Source: Erysipelotrichaceae bacterium 66202529 (GTDB lineage: Bacteria > Bacillota_I > Bacilli_A > Erysipelotrichales > Erysipelotrichaceae). Taken from it: DNA of 64,000 nucleotides. Positions 28,320 through 37,501 of this stretch are shown here, piece by piece. The translations under genes and the position numbers were made by a program. The stretch is from the NCBI GenBank assembly GCA_017161075.1, contig CP046174.1, forward strand, positions 3,906,001 through 3,970,000. Reading direction: 5' to 3'. The notes beneath the pieces were generated by a model. The model worked only from the letters and a program-made list of their open reading frames with translations. It did no database searches and was not told where the DNA came from. How positions within the stretch are numbered: the stretch's first letter is position 1; each line of letters opens with the position of its first letter.

Positions 28320-29220
28320 TTATGACACCTCGTTTCATTTTATCTCTCAGTAACAGCAGAATATCCGCAACACCAAGCAACGCAAGGACATCCTGCACAT
28401 AGGGTACAAAAGCTGCAATCATGACCAGAAACACGAAGGTACGCTTTTGAAGCAGTACGAGTATACCCATACTGCACATGGCACCGCAGGTAATAGCATA
28501 GACCTTGCATACCAGATACGCCGACAGCAGTACGGTCGAAGCCTCTTGGTTTAATTTTAGCACATTTCGGCTATAAAATAGAACCCAAATGACAAGAATC
28601 AGCCAGCCACTCCATTTGGGAGCGCGAATATTCAGGACATTTTGCATAGGGTGCACCTTGATTTTCAGACGAGTAAGCAGTATATTGCCAATCATATGGA
28701 TGCAGATTGCCTGCAAGACACTCATGAGAACGGCTGTCAGGACGACAACCATCATCACCATCTTTACTAGGTCAATGCCGGTATGAATGTTCATAAAATC
28801 CAGGATGGTCCTTACCAGCTCCATATCATCTGCCGGGTCATAGCCGAATACAGCCGCAAATAAGATCGTTGTGACCAGATAGGAAAAGAATGTGAAAATA
28901 CCACTGAACACAAGCAGAGTACCGTTCTTCCATCCTTTTCTCACCCCGCCACCATATACAAGCCCGACAACGATGCAGCTAAAGAGATAAAAAATTGTAG
29001 TGGGTGCACTAATCATAAAGGAGAGCAGCAGCATGCTGACAGAGGGAACCAGGGCGTTTCGTACTCCGTATTTTGCCGTATAGACAAGGATGGGAAAGGT
29101 TAATACCCAGTACATAAAGTATTCCAGCATGTTTCCAAACTGCCGGTTGACAAACAGGATCAGCCCGACAATGGCACACATCATGGCTCCTTCTGTAATT
29201 TTACGTGTCTGATGATTCAT
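28297..29220 (-). CDS. yybS: YybS-like DUF2232 membrane protein
   Basis: 307 residues with about eight hydrophobic segments, start MNHQTRKITEGAMMCAIVGLIL. The EGAMMCA start and the position directly before gdpP match DUF2232 (YybS), which resembles ECF-transporter S components. Function unsettled. Overlaps gdpP by 23 bases. A terminator separates it from rpsR upstream, so gdpP expression may depend partly on read-through or on an unseen promoter. Confidence 0.85.
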   Translation of the reverse strand: MNHQTRKITEGAMMCAIVGLILFVNRQFGNMLEYFMYWVLTFPILVYTAKYGVRNALVPSVSMLLLSFMISAPTTIFYLFSCIVVGLVYGGGVRKGWKNGTLLVFSGIFTFFSYLVTTILFAAVFGYDPADDMELVRTILDFMNIHTGIDLVKMVMMVVVLTAVLMSVLQAICIHMIGNILLTRLKIKVHPMQNVLNIRAPKWSGWLILVIWVLFYSRNVLKLNQEASTVLLSAYLVCKVYAITCGAMCSMGILVLLQKRTFVFLVMIAAFVPYVQDVLALLGVADILLLLRDKMKRGVINGSFGKF

Positions 29221-29235
29221 AGCGTTGCTCCTTCC

Positions 29236-29268
29236 TATGAAAAAACTCCATCCTGCGACAGATGGAGT
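29236..29268 (-). terminator. Terminator after rpsR
   Basis: ACTCCATC (29245-29252) pairs with GATGGAGT (29261-29268) across an 8-base loop, followed on the minus strand by six U residues. It lies between rpsR and yybS. Confidence 0.85.
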
Positions 29269-29280
29269 GAAATTGCGATA

Positions 29281-29511
29281 TTATTCGCTTACGTAAGGCA
29301 GTAAAGCCATCTGGCGTGCACGTTTGATTGCAGTAGCCAGCATACGCTGATATTTTGCACGTGTACCTGTTACACGTCTTGGAATGATTTTTCCGTTAGC
29401 GGAAATGAATCTTTTTAATAATTCAACATCCTTGTAGTCGATGCTTTCAATTTTATTTTTCGTAAAGTAACATACTTTTTTACGTCCCATACGCTGTTTT
29501 TTGAATGCCAT
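29281..29511 (-). CDS. rpsR: 30S ribosomal protein S18
   Basis: 76 residues from [27 protein letters not shown] precedes this ATG, so an upstream in-frame start at 29532 is unlikely. The signature [22 protein letters not shown] is intact. Third gene of rpsF-ssb-rpsR. Only one Cys remains in the N-terminal region, so it is not a zinc-binding form. Confidence 0.97.
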   Translation of the reverse strand: MAFKKQRMGRKKVCYFTKNKIESIDYKDVELLKRFISANGKIIPRRVTGTRAKYQRMLATAIKRARQMALLPYVSE

Positions 29512-29531
29512 AGAAAATCTCCTTTCTACCA

Positions 29532-30008
29532 TTAAAATGGTAAATCATCACTTGCGATATCTAATGTATCGCTGCTTGTAAAGTCATTGGAGTAGGACTG
29601 AGAGCTGCTGTTGTCACTCTGGTAGCCCTGATTGTTTCCCTGCTCATAGTCAGGTACATAGGCATTGCTGTTCGCATTGCTTGCAGCAGCGCTTTTGCTT
29701 TCCAGAAACTGTACGCTGTCAGCGACAACCTCTGTTACATACACGCGTTTACCGCTCTGGTCATCATAGCTGCGTGTCTGGATTCTTCCTTCCACACCAA
29801 CCAGAGAGCCTTTATGAGTATACTGTGCTACGATATCCGCTGTTTTATTCCAGGCAACCGTGTTGATGAAATCAGCATCCGGCTGACCCTCCTGTTTGAA
29901 ACGGCGGGTACATGCTACAGTAAATGAAACAACAGATGCACCGTTTGCAGTCTTACGCAAGACAGGATCCTTCGTTAAACGACCGACTAATACGACTCTA
30001 TTGATCAT
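29532..30008 (-). CDS. ssb: Single-stranded DNA-binding protein
   Basis: 158 residues: an OB fold ([45 protein letters not shown]) to about residue 110, a Gln/Ser/Asn-rich linker, and the acidic tip DIASDDLPF that docks partner proteins. Lies between rpsF and rpsR as in most Firmicutes. Confidence 0.97.
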   Translation of the reverse strand: MINRVVLVGRLTKDPVLRKTANGASVVSFTVACTRRFKQEGQPDADFINTVAWNKTADIVAQYTHKGSLVGVEGRIQTRSYDDQSGKRVYVTEVVADSVQFLESKSAAASNANSNAYVPDYEQGNNQGYQSDNSSSQSYSNDFTSSDTLDIASDDLPF

Positions 30009-30027
30009 ATGTCCATCCTCCTAAGTC

Positions 30028-30321
30028 TTACTCTTCGTCCTGAGTTTTGATAATCATATAACGTACAATGCTGTGGTTGATACGTGCCAGACGCTCGAAT
30101 TCATGAATTCCTTCGTTGTTGGCAGTTACGTTCATTACAACATAGTAACCTTTTTTCATGTGATTGATTTCATACGCGAACTCTTTCACGCCCCATTCGT
30201 CTACCTTGTCGATAGTACCTTCGTGGTCAGTAATGATTTTGTGTAAGCCATCCATTACCTTTGTGCGTGCTGCATCATCCAAAGATGCGTTCACGATGTA
30301 CATGATTTCATATTTTTTCAT
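30028..30321 (-). CDS. rpsF: 30S ribosomal protein S6
   Basis: 97 residues from MKKYEIMYIVNASLDDAART; GAGGAGG precedes this ATG, while a GTG three codons earlier overlaps the site. The family core VDEWGVKEFAYEINHMKKGYY is intact. First gene of rpsF-ssb-rpsR. The 80-base leader contains a short hairpin near 30378-30395 (GGTAGAAATCTCTACTCC); whether the S6:S18 complex binds the leader, as in other bacteria, cannot be told. Confidence 0.96.
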   Translation of the reverse strand: MKKYEIMYIVNASLDDAARTKVMDGLHKIITDHEGTIDKVDEWGVKEFAYEINHMKKGYYVVMNVTANNEGIHEFERLARINHSIVRYMIIKTQDEE

Positions 30322-30401
30322 TCTGTACACCTCCTCGTGGTCTTTAGGCCCTATATCCGTTATGTATAGAGCGGGGAGTAGAGATTTCTACCCGTTTACT
30401 A

Positions 30402-30430
30402 ATTATATCACGGGGAAATGGTGAAAGTAA
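30402..30430 (-). promoter_or_regulatory. Extended -10 promoter of rpsF-ssb-rpsR
   Basis: On the minus strand TGATATAAT gives an extended -10 with a perfect TATAAT (30402-30407); TTACTT 17 bases upstream is a weak -35. Confidence 0.7.
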
Positions 30431-30786
30431 AGTGATAATTTGACTTTTTCCATAAGTTCAGAGTAGTAAGGCATTTCTAGATAAGAGAGGGATTGTACGT
30501 TTTCTACTTTTATCTTGTTTTTCTTCCTTATAATGATTCATTCGTAATCATATTCCTGATAATATCAACCTATCAATCGCATAATCAGGAAGCAATAGCA
30601 TTCATATATATGGATTCTTTTTTCAAAACACCTAAATTTTCTTAATCCCTTATAAGCAAACGGTATGGAAAGCAAAAACAAAGCTGTATCAGCTTACAGG
30701 ACGTATCATATTCGTTATACAACATATAGAGCAAATACATGATGTCAACGCTAACATGAGAAATATTTTTTTCATACTCTGGTTTT
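30431..30786. other. Intergenic, no convincing gene
   Basis: AT-rich spacer between the rpsF promoter and the small transcript unit at 30817. No supported gene or repeat was seen. Confidence 0.5.
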
Positions 30787-30816
30787 TTGATTTTTCTGTA
30801 TTTCCGACAGGATATA

Positions 30817-30825
30817 TGCTACACT
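30817..30825 (+). promoter_or_regulatory. Extended -10 promoter of a small transcript
   Basis: TGCTACACT forms an extended -10 box 29 bases before the ATG of a 28-codon ORF. No good -35 is present at 17 bases. Confidence 0.5.
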
Positions 30826-30853
30826 GTAGATACAAAAAAGGAGAGGTTGGTCT

Positions 30854-30940
30854 ATGAGAAACTATATAAATAATACAAGCCATTTACATGGTATTCATCC
30901 ACAAAAGCCCCGGCCTTTCAGTAGCTCAACCGCTTGCTAG
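30854..30940 (+). CDS. 28-residue peptide of unknown function
   Basis: Reads MRNYINNTSHLHGIHPQKPR then PFSSSTAC. An AAGGAGAGG site precedes the ATG by 9 bases. Its last codons and TAG stop lie inside a terminator hairpin, so promoter, ribosome site, ORF and terminator form a unit of about 120 bases. Composition is polar, with no membrane helix. It could be a secreted or signalling peptide, a leader peptide or part of a small RNA. No relative recognised. Confidence 0.5.
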   Translation: MRNYINNTSHLHGIHPQKPRPFSSSTAC

Positions 30941-30951
30941 AAGCGTTTTTT
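30931..30951 (+). terminator. Terminator overlapping the small ORF
   Basis: CGCTT (30931-30935) pairs with AAGCG (30941-30945) around a GCTAG loop, followed by six T residues. The ORF stop codon is in the loop. Confidence 0.7.
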
Positions 30952-31182
30952 CTTATGCTTTTAACAAGTTAAGTTATTCTTTCCCATCCCTGTGTAACAC
31001 GCTGCAGCTGAACACCGCTTGTCGGCGGTAAGGACTGCCTTGTTTTTGTTGCATCCATTACAGCGTATGAAATTAAACAGCAGGTACTTCTATATGCTAA
31101 TGAAAGCAACAGCAAAATAAGAGCTCCACCAGATCATATCCCTGAAATACAAATAGCAATATCAGAAAGAAAGGATATGATC

Positions 31183-32211
31183 ATGAATACAAATACAGAG
31201 ACAGCAGCTATGATTAGTTGTTATGATGATAAAAAGGCATATGACATGTACTGTAAAAAGCTGTTATCAAACAAGCAGATACTCGCCTATGTCATGAAGG
31301 GCTGTATTCCGGAATACGCAGAGGTTCCACTGGAGGACATACCGTCCTATATCGAAATGTCTTCCATAAAGAATACAGCGGAGTACGAACATATTGATGA
31401 TAAGCAGATAGAGGTTACGGATGAGTCCATACCGGGAGCCCAAATTAAATACGATATTCAGTTTGAAGCAGTGATACCATCAAAGCAGTTGACTCCGGAT
31501 AAGAATACACCCTCGGAAAAGAGGCTTCGCTTAATCATCAACCTGGAAAGCCAGGCAGAGGATAACCCCGGCTATCCTCTGATCAAGCGAGCTTTGTACT
31601 ATTGCAGTAGATTGATGGCAAGACAGAAGCATCCCAGGGATGGATTTCAGCATTCCGATTATGGTAAAATCAAAAAGGTCTGTTCCATATGGATCTGTAT
31701 CGGTCACAGCAATCAAAAAAACGATGTCATCAACACCTATAAGATACAGGAAACATGTGAAACAAAGATATGGCATGCCGCAAAGGAGGACTATGATTTG
31801 ATCACAGCAGTCATGGTGTATCCGAAAAAGGAAGGTGTACGAAAAGCACAGGATATTCCGAATGCAGGAGAGCAGGAGGATGAGAATAAGCAAAGGCTGC
31901 TGGAGCTATTAAAGATTTTGTTTATAAAAAATCTCGCAGTAGAGGATAAAAAGAAACAATTACAGAAGACGTATGGTATACTAATGGAGAAGGAGATAGA
32001 TAAGGAGGTCATGGATATGTGCAACTTTAGTGATTTTATCGAGCAGAGAGGTATGGAGAAGGGCCTGGAAAAAGGAAAAGTGGAAACAACCATTCTTTAT
32101 GTGACAAAACTGATGCAAAGTATCAATATCAGTGCAGTAGATGCTATGAATATGCTGGATGTTGAAGAAGACATACGACCTGCCATTTTACAATCTCTGC
32201 AGCATTCCTGA
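31183..32211 (+). CDS. Rpn/PD-(D/E)XK nuclease family transposase-like protein
   Basis: 342 residues from MNTNTETAAMISCYDDKKAY; AAAGGAT sits at the right distance for this ATG. The protein belongs to the group often called PD-(D/E)XK nuclease family transposase: SNKQILAYVMKGCIPEY, RLIINLESQAEDNPGYPLIKRALYY (the E.Q motif of the nuclease core) and CNFSDFIEQRGMEKGLEKGK near the C-terminus. Rpn relatives promote RecA-independent recombination. Flanked by its own terminator, so probably a single-gene unit. Confidence 0.85.
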   Translation: MNTNTETAAMISCYDDKKAYDMYCKKLLSNKQILAYVMKGCIPEYAEVPLEDIPSYIEMSSIKNTAEYEHIDDKQIEVTDESIPGAQIKYDIQFEAVIPSKQLTPDKNTPSEKRLRLIINLESQAEDNPGYPLIKRALYYCSRLMARQKHPRDGFQHSDYGKIKKVCSIWICIGHSNQKNDVINTYKIQETCETKIWHAAKEDYDLITAVMVYPKKEGVRKAQDIPNAGEQEDENKQRLLELLKILFIKNLAVEDKKKQLQKTYGILMEKEIDKEVMDMCNFSDFIEQRGMEKGLEKGKVETTILYVTKLMQSINISAVDAMNMLDVEEDIRPAILQSLQHS

Positions 32212-32233
32212 AAAGCAGTATCACACTATAACC

Positions 32234-32262
32234 AAAAGGGCTGTACAAGCACAGCTCTTTTC
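32234..32262 (+). terminator. Terminator of the Rpn-like gene
   Basis: AAAAGGGCTGT pairs with ACAGCTCTTTT with a 6-base loop, ending in a T-rich tail; 23 bases after the stop. Confidence 0.75.
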
Positions 32263-32586
32263 TGTATTTGACACACACCGCGTATGTTCTTGCTATATTA
32301 TGAAAGCTTATGCAATTATGCAGGAAGCATGTGATAAACACAGCAGTTGAAAGCATCATAAAAAGGTAACAATACACCTTACATAATAATTCTTACCGCG
32401 CTTATAAGCGTTGGCTTTTTATAATTTTTATACTTTGGGCGCTGGGCTTAAAGGCTTGCAGATGCAAAAAAGGAGAATGACTCCAGAATACAACTTTGCT
32501 GTTGAATATCTATGCTTCTGAAAGCTTCGATCCCTGCTGTACTTTTTCCACTGTAAAATTTATTTCTTGTAAGAAAAAACTAAAAG
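32263..32586. other. Intergenic, nothing supported
   Basis: Spacer between two terminators of convergent genes. No ORF with a plausible start was seen. Confidence 0.5.
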
Positions 32587-32634
32587 AAGTCATGCAGAAG
32601 CTGATATTCAGAACAGTAATTGCATGACTTTTCT
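32587..32634. terminator. Bidirectional long-stem terminator
   Basis: AAGTCATGCA (32587-32596) pairs with TGCATGACTT (32621-32630). T-rich tails follow on both strands (TTCTTATT on plus; CTTTTAGTTTTTT on minus). It ends the minus-strand gene at 32663. Confidence 0.7.
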
Positions 32635-32662
32635 TATTCTATTCGCTATCTAAAAAGACACA

Positions 32663-33487
32663 CTATTTGTGTGTCCATGTTGTCTTTACAAGATCCTTTA
32701 GCTGCAGCTTCACGCTATCCTGTCCCTCAACCAGAGCTTTATCCAGACGGAAGCCGTATTCATCCTTATTCTTAGTTTTATTCACACTCAGATACATCCA
32801 TGGAAGCTCCTGTGTACCGCTATCCAGCAATGCATTGACACTGCCCTCCAGCTCATACGCCTTATGCTTTTTCTCAATATCATGAGAAACAACGGATACA
32901 ATACTGCCTCCCTGGGAGCTGAATTCACCGCTTGCCTCAAAATAAATCAGGTAAGCGCTCGGTTCTTCCTCTACATCTGATATATAAATGGTATTGCCTT
33001 CCCCTTCATATATCTTCTGTCCCTCATTGGAAGAAAGCTCCTTCAGGTTGAAGGTAAATGCTGCATTTTCCTTTGTTTCCTGCTGAATGGTACGGTAATT
33101 GCTGGATTCCTGCAAATACCCCATTGCTCTTTTCTGATCGTCAATCGCCACACTGCGGCTGATTGCATAAAAGCTGATCAGAATAATAACGGCTACCAGG
33201 ATGATAATTACTGCACGGTTTCCCATGCTGCTTTTCCTGTTTTTTAACAGCAGCGGTTCCGGTACATTGCGTATGATACCGTTTAAAAAGGCATCTTCAC
33301 TTCCATTATATATATCTGCGGGCTTTTGCTTTCGAAGCTGTGCGGTATATAACTGATTAGCAATATCATGCAGCTCCACATTCAGATAACTGCTCTCTCT
33401 TATTTTTTTAAGAAGTCGATTTTGTATTTTTCTGTACTCCTGCAGGTACTCCTGTTCCAGCAGGCTCAGTATTTCGTTGTTATCCAT
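32663..33487 (-). CDS. Uncharacterised single-pass membrane protein
   Basis: 274 residues, not recognised. Residues 1-90 are charged and helical (MDNNEILSLLEQEYLQEYRK; LLLKNRKSS), residues 92-112 form one TM helix (AVIIILVAVIILISFYAISRS), and the C-terminal 160 residues are a predicted beta-rich extracellular domain with repeats of Ser, Glu and Tyr. The topology resembles anti-sigma or sensor proteins with a cytoplasmic N-domain, but no sigma factor is adjacent. Stands alone with its own terminator. Confidence 0.75.
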   Translation of the reverse strand: MDNNEILSLLEQEYLQEYRKIQNRLLKKIRESSYLNVELHDIANQLYTAQLRKQKPADIYNGSEDAFLNGIIRNVPEPLLLKNRKSSMGNRAVIIILVAVIILISFYAISRSVAIDDQKRAMGYLQESSNYRTIQQETKENAAFTFNLKELSSNEGQKIYEGEGNTIYISDVEEEPSAYLIYFEASGEFSSQGGSIVSVVSHDIEKKHKAYELEGSVNALLDSGTQELPWMYLSVNKTKNKDEYGFRLDKALVEGQDSVKLQLKDLVKTTWTHK

Positions 33488-33847
33488 ATCTATGACCTCT
33501 TTCCTGTTCTATTCTAGTATATCATATGAAGACATTTGCGTGAGCATTTATACGATAACAAATGCTTCCGTAAATTACAATGTTTTTTAAGTGAAAATTT
33601 ATGGAAAAATGTACTTTCATAGAATCTATGCCTATTTCCCAGGAAATGCTGTATGCGGATAAAATTCCTACCAGGTAATTGCAATCTCCAGCTTGTTTGA
33701 CAATATGCATTTTTCAGGAAAATCCAAGAAACAAAATACAAAGCCTGTCTATTCATATCCGTCCTGTTGCTTGCTGATTCCTGTTTTTTATTAGCTATGA
33801 CTATATGTATCCAAATAAAAACGAATAAGGTTTTTGTTTATTTTACA
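33488..33847. other. Intergenic, nothing supported
   Basis: Divergent spacer between the 33487 start and the MATE promoter. Short overlapping frames have no ribosome sites. No repeat or hairpin stands out. Confidence 0.5.
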
Positions 33848-33876
33848 TTTACCTCAGTAATAAACAGGCGTATAAT
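33848..33876 (+). promoter_or_regulatory. Promoter of the MATE exporter gene
   Basis: TTTACC (33848-33853), a 17-base spacer and a perfect TATAAT (33871-33876), 29 bases before the ATG. Confidence 0.7.
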
Positions 33877-33904
33877 AAATAACAAATATCAAAGGGGTAG
33901 TGAA

Positions 33905-35260
33905 ATGAATAAAGAGAAGTCAAAAAACAGAGGTCTGATGACTGAGGGAGTCATCTGGAAGGAGCTTCTGCTGTTTTCCATACCGCTGCTGCTGGGTAAC
34001 CTGTTTCAGCAGCTGTATAACGCAGTGGATTCCGTTGTGGTGGGAAATTATATCGGTGCACAGGCTCTGGCGGCTGTTGGTTCCAGCGCACCTGTCATCA
34101 ATCTGCTGATCAGCTTTTTCATGGGCCTTGCAGTAGGAGCCGGCGTTATTATATCCCGTTATTTCGGGGCACGCTGTAAAGAGGAGCTGCAAATCGCCAT
34201 CCACACATCATTGGCACTGACCTTTACGGCCGGAATTGCCATGACTGTAATCGGCGTACTCATTTCTCCATATGTACTGGAATGGGTAGGAACACCAAAT
34301 GATGTCATGGACAGCTCGGTACTCTATCTTCGTATATATTTTCTAGGGATTTTATCCGTAATGGTGTATAACATGGGAAGCGGTATCCTGCGTGCTGTCG
34401 GGGATTCCAAAAATCCGCTTTACTTTCTGATTGTTTCCTCTGTTACCAACATCCTTCTGGATATGCTGTTTGTTATTGTATTTAACATGGGTATTGCAGG
34501 TGTCGGCTGGGCAACATTGATTGCACAGACCATCAGCGCTATATTGACCATGCTGCTGCTCATGCGGACAAAAGAGGAGTATCAGGTAAAGCTGAAGCAC
34601 ATTCGTTTCAACAGACATATGCTTTATGAAATTGTCCGGCTGGGTCTGCCTAGCGGCTTACAGAATGCCATTGTATCCTTTTCCAATGTCATTGTACAAA
34701 GCAATATCAATGCCTTTGGCTCTCTCGCCATGGCAGGATGCGGCTCCTATACCAAGATTGACGGCTTCGCTATCCTTCCAGTCATGAGCTATTCCATGGC
34801 ATTGACAACCTTTACCGGACAGAATATGGGAGCTAAAAAGTATGACCGGGTGAAACAGGGGGCAAAGACCGGCATTCTGATGAGTGTGCTGACCATTGTC
34901 TGTATTTCCGCATTATTGCTGATTCTCGGGCCGAATGTTTTAGCAATATTCTCCAGTGATCCAACCGTTATCAATTATGGTCTGTATATGATGCATATTC
35001 TGGCACCCGGCTATATCTTTTTGGCAATATCGCATGCATTTAACGGAATCATACGCGGTGCAGGCATCACGACTGTGCCGATGATTGTTATGGTGACCTG
35101 CTGGTGCGGTCTGCGCATGGCCTGGATTCTTACCAGTGTTCCGCTGTTTCATGATATCGGAGTCGTTTTTATGGGCTGGCCGATTACCTGGATTGCCAGT
35201 GCCCTGTGGCTGTTCCTGTATTATCGTAAGGGCTCGTGGATGATGCGCTATGATGCTTAA
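33905..35260 (+). CDS. MATE-family multidrug/Na+ efflux protein
   Basis: 451 residues from MNKEKSKNRGLMTEG; AAGGGGT precedes this ATG, and a longer in-frame start at 33767 is not plausible. Twelve hydrophobic segments in two halves; LLFSIPLLLGNLFQQLYNAVD and IVRLGLPSGLQNAIVSFSNV are the MatE repeat starts. Cation-coupled export of drugs or metabolites across the cytoplasmic membrane. Substrate unknown. Single gene with its own promoter and terminator. Confidence 0.93.
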   Translation: MNKEKSKNRGLMTEGVIWKELLLFSIPLLLGNLFQQLYNAVDSVVVGNYIGAQALAAVGSSAPVINLLISFFMGLAVGAGVIISRYFGARCKEELQIAIHTSLALTFTAGIAMTVIGVLISPYVLEWVGTPNDVMDSSVLYLRIYFLGILSVMVYNMGSGILRAVGDSKNPLYFLIVSSVTNILLDMLFVIVFNMGIAGVGWATLIAQTISAILTMLLLMRTKEEYQVKLKHIRFNRHMLYEIVRLGLPSGLQNAIVSFSNVIVQSNINAFGSLAMAGCGSYTKIDGFAILPVMSYSMALTTFTGQNMGAKKYDRVKQGAKTGILMSVLTIVCISALLLILGPNVLAIFSSDPTVINYGLYMMHILAPGYIFLAISHAFNGIIRGAGITTVPMIVMVTCWCGLRMAWILTSVPLFHDIGVVFMGWPITWIASALWLFLYYRKGSWMMRYDA

Positions 35261-35309
35261 TTCATCAAACACATAAACCAATTTCTGTATTAAATTATAC
35301 AATCATCAT

Positions 35310-35371
35310 AAAAAAAGATTTCTTATGCCGGTATATGATTTATGTAATCATATGGCTTTGAAATCTTTTTT
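35310..35371. terminator. Bidirectional terminator
   Basis: AAAAAAGATTTC pairs with GAAATCTTTTTT at the ends of a 62-base hairpin whose inner part (ATATGATT / AATCATAT) also pairs. Shared by the convergent MATE and helicase genes. Confidence 0.82.
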
Positions 35372-35412
35372 ATATATTCATTTACAAAAGGCTTTATCTT
35401 TTCTGATGAACG

Positions 35413-36729
35413 TTATGCAGCGTGCGCAGGACGTTTCTGCGTTTGACTTCTGCGTCTGTGATTCTGCTTTCCGGCTGGTGCTGCCGGCTTCTGTGATGCC
35501 TTTGCGGATGCTGCTCTGCGCTTTTCATTACCGTTGGAAGCCGATTTTGAAGGAGTGCTTCTTTTTCTTTTATGCTGCTGCGGTGTTGGTGCAGATACTT
35601 CCATATTACGCATTGGAAATTCACGATCCTCCTGAACCGGAATGCGCATACGAATCAGCTTTTCAATACTTTTAATATACTCTGCTTCATTGATATCGGA
35701 AAATGCGATAGCGGTTCCCTGTCTTCCTGCTCTGCCGGTACGCCCGATACGGTGAACATACACCTCGGCTTCGTTTGGAATATCATAATTGAATACATGA
35801 CTCAGCTCCTGTACATCTATCCCTCTTGCGGCTATATCGGTAGCGACCAGTACTCTGCTTTTGCCTTCCTTGAATTGCAGCAGTGCCTGTTGACGGGCAT
35901 TTTGTGATTTATTGCCATGAATGACACCGGCAGCTACCCCGGCCTCATTCAGATATTTCGCAAGACGGTTCGCATTGCTTTTCGTTCTGGTGAAAACCAG
36001 AGCGTTTTGTACCCGTTTTTTATTTAACAGCTTTAGCAGCAGGCGTTTCTTATTTGCCTTATCCACATAATATAAGGTCTGATCTATCTTCTCCACCGTA
36101 GTAGCTGCTGGTGTTACCTCGATACTGATTGGATTCTTCAGCAGTGACTCCGCAAGAGCGCGTATTTCCTTTGGCATCGTAGCACTGAAAAACAGTGTCT
36201 GCTTCTTCTTTGGCAGCTTTGCAATCAAGCGTTTCACATCTGGTAAAAAGCCCATATCCAGCATACGGTCTGCTTCATCCAGAATAAATATTTCTATTCG
36301 TCCGATATCTGCGATCCCCTGCTGAATCAGATCATTCAGTCTGCCAGGTGTAGCCACAAGAATGTCCACACCTGCCCTTAAGATACGTTCCTGCGGCTTC
36401 TGTGGAACACCACCGAAAATTACCGCACTGCGAATACTGGTATGCTTTGCATATGCACAGATATTTTCCTGTATCTGGATAGCAAGCTCTCTGGTTGGTG
36501 TTACAATCAGGGAACGGATGTATCTTTTCTCATGCCTGTTTAGTAATTGAATTGTCGGTATGGAAAATGCTGCCGTCTTTCCGGTACCTGTCTGTGCACA
36601 GCCCAGAATATCTCGTCCCTGCAGTGCATATGGTATTGCCTGTTCCTGAATCGGCGTGGGAGTCAGATATCCCTGTTCGTTTATCGCCTTTAGAATAGGC
36701 TCTGTAATGTTTAATGTTTGAAATTTCAT
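35413..36729 (-). CDS. DEAD-box ATP-dependent RNA helicase
   Basis: 438 residues with all helicase motifs: Q-motif TPTPIQEQAIPYALQG, motif I AQTGTGKT, II DEAD (FILDEADRMLD), III SAT, and VI HRIGRTGRAG. The last 70 residues are a basic, low-complexity RNA-binding tail (KRKRSTPSKSASNGNEKRR and QNHRRRSQTQKRP). This is the CshA/RhlE/DeaD type used in RNA turnover and cold adaptation. A terminator lies between its promoter and ATG, suggesting attenuation control. Confidence 0.94.
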   Translation of the reverse strand: MKFQTLNITEPILKAINEQGYLTPTPIQEQAIPYALQGRDILGCAQTGTGKTAAFSIPTIQLLNRHEKRYIRSLIVTPTRELAIQIQENICAYAKHTSIRSAVIFGGVPQKPQERILRAGVDILVATPGRLNDLIQQGIADIGRIEIFILDEADRMLDMGFLPDVKRLIAKLPKKKQTLFFSATMPKEIRALAESLLKNPISIEVTPAATTVEKIDQTLYYVDKANKKRLLLKLLNKKRVQNALVFTRTKSNANRLAKYLNEAGVAAGVIHGNKSQNARQQALLQFKEGKSRVLVATDIAARGIDVQELSHVFNYDIPNEAEVYVHRIGRTGRAGRQGTAIAFSDINEAEYIKSIEKLIRMRIPVQEDREFPMRNMEVSAPTPQQHKRKRSTPSKSASNGNEKRRAASAKASQKPAAPAGKQNHRRRSQTQKRPAHAA

Positions 36730-36751
36730 GTTCTCTTCTTTCTATCCGGCA

Positions 36752-36819
36752 AAAAAAGCGATACTTATTGTTCATCCCTAAGTATCGCGTTAGCCTTGAA
36801 TTTAAGCATTGTCATCATA
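36752..36819 (-). promoter_or_regulatory. Helicase promoter with leader terminator (possible attenuator)
   Basis: On the minus strand TGTTATGAT gives an extended -10 (TATGAT at 36814-36819). Downstream, GCGATACTTA and TAAGTATCGC (36788 to 36758, 11-base loop) are followed by seven U residues, and the helicase ATG follows at 36729. A transcript from this promoter must pass the terminator to express the helicase. The same hairpin could instead end the IIA gene 230 bases upstream. Confidence 0.65.
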
Positions 36820-37016
36820 ACACACTTTTATCCGGAACAGAAGATTTTTTTGCATTTTCACATGGTATCACATAGAATCTTCGTTAAAATCATGCCAAAT
36901 AAAAGGTTATATTACTGCTTTGTAGTAAAGCTATCCCCCTATTTATAAGCTTTTTAGCACTACCCTTTTTCATATCCTTGTGAATATCAGCTTCTCATAG
37001 ATTGATATAAAACATC

Positions 37017-37496
37017 TTAAACAAATGTTCCAACAGCATCACCCTGAGAAATATTTCTTTTTGAAATAAAGCTCACATCCTTTGCATCTGCAGGCAGTTG
37101 CGTAACAATCATCATAACTGTCATATCATATCCTTCTGCCACCAAATTCTCAACATTACAGCGAACAATCGGCTGATCCTGTTTTACCTTATCCCCCTGC
37201 TTACAAAAAATCTGAAATCCTTTCCCCTTCAAAGAAACAGTATCAATTCCGATATGTACCAAAACTCCTGCACCGTTTTCCATACGTATTGCAAATGCAT
37301 GCCCTGTTGGATACAAAACCTCTAACGTACCACTTACAGGCGCTGTAATCATATCATCCTGCGGTTTAATTGCAAAGGTTTTCCCCAGTAGCTGCTGAGC
37401 AAATATCTCATCCTTAATGTTTTCAGCTGGAAGCTGTTCACCGCTTACAACTGCATTCATATGCATTTGTTTCTTTTTCCTTAATTTTACAAACAT
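37017..37496 (-). CDS. PTS glucose-type IIA component
   Basis: 159 residues from MFVKLRKKKQMHMN; AAAGGG precedes this ATG. EIIA-Glc/Crr fold: GHAFAIRMENGAGVLVHIGI with His66 and phospho-acceptor His81 spaced as in Crr (His75/His90). Passes phosphate from HPr to the IIB domain of the IICB protein at the head of the operon, which has no IIA of its own. Starts 5 bases after the M24 gene stop. Confidence 0.93.
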   Translation of the reverse strand: MFVKLRKKKQMHMNAVVSGEQLPAENIKDEIFAQQLLGKTFAIKPQDDMITAPVSGTLEVLYPTGHAFAIRMENGAGVLVHIGIDTVSLKGKGFQIFCKQGDKVKQDQPIVRCNVENLVAEGYDMTVMMIVTQLPADAKDVSFISKRNISQGDAVGTFV

Positions 37497-37501
37497 AATA
37501 T

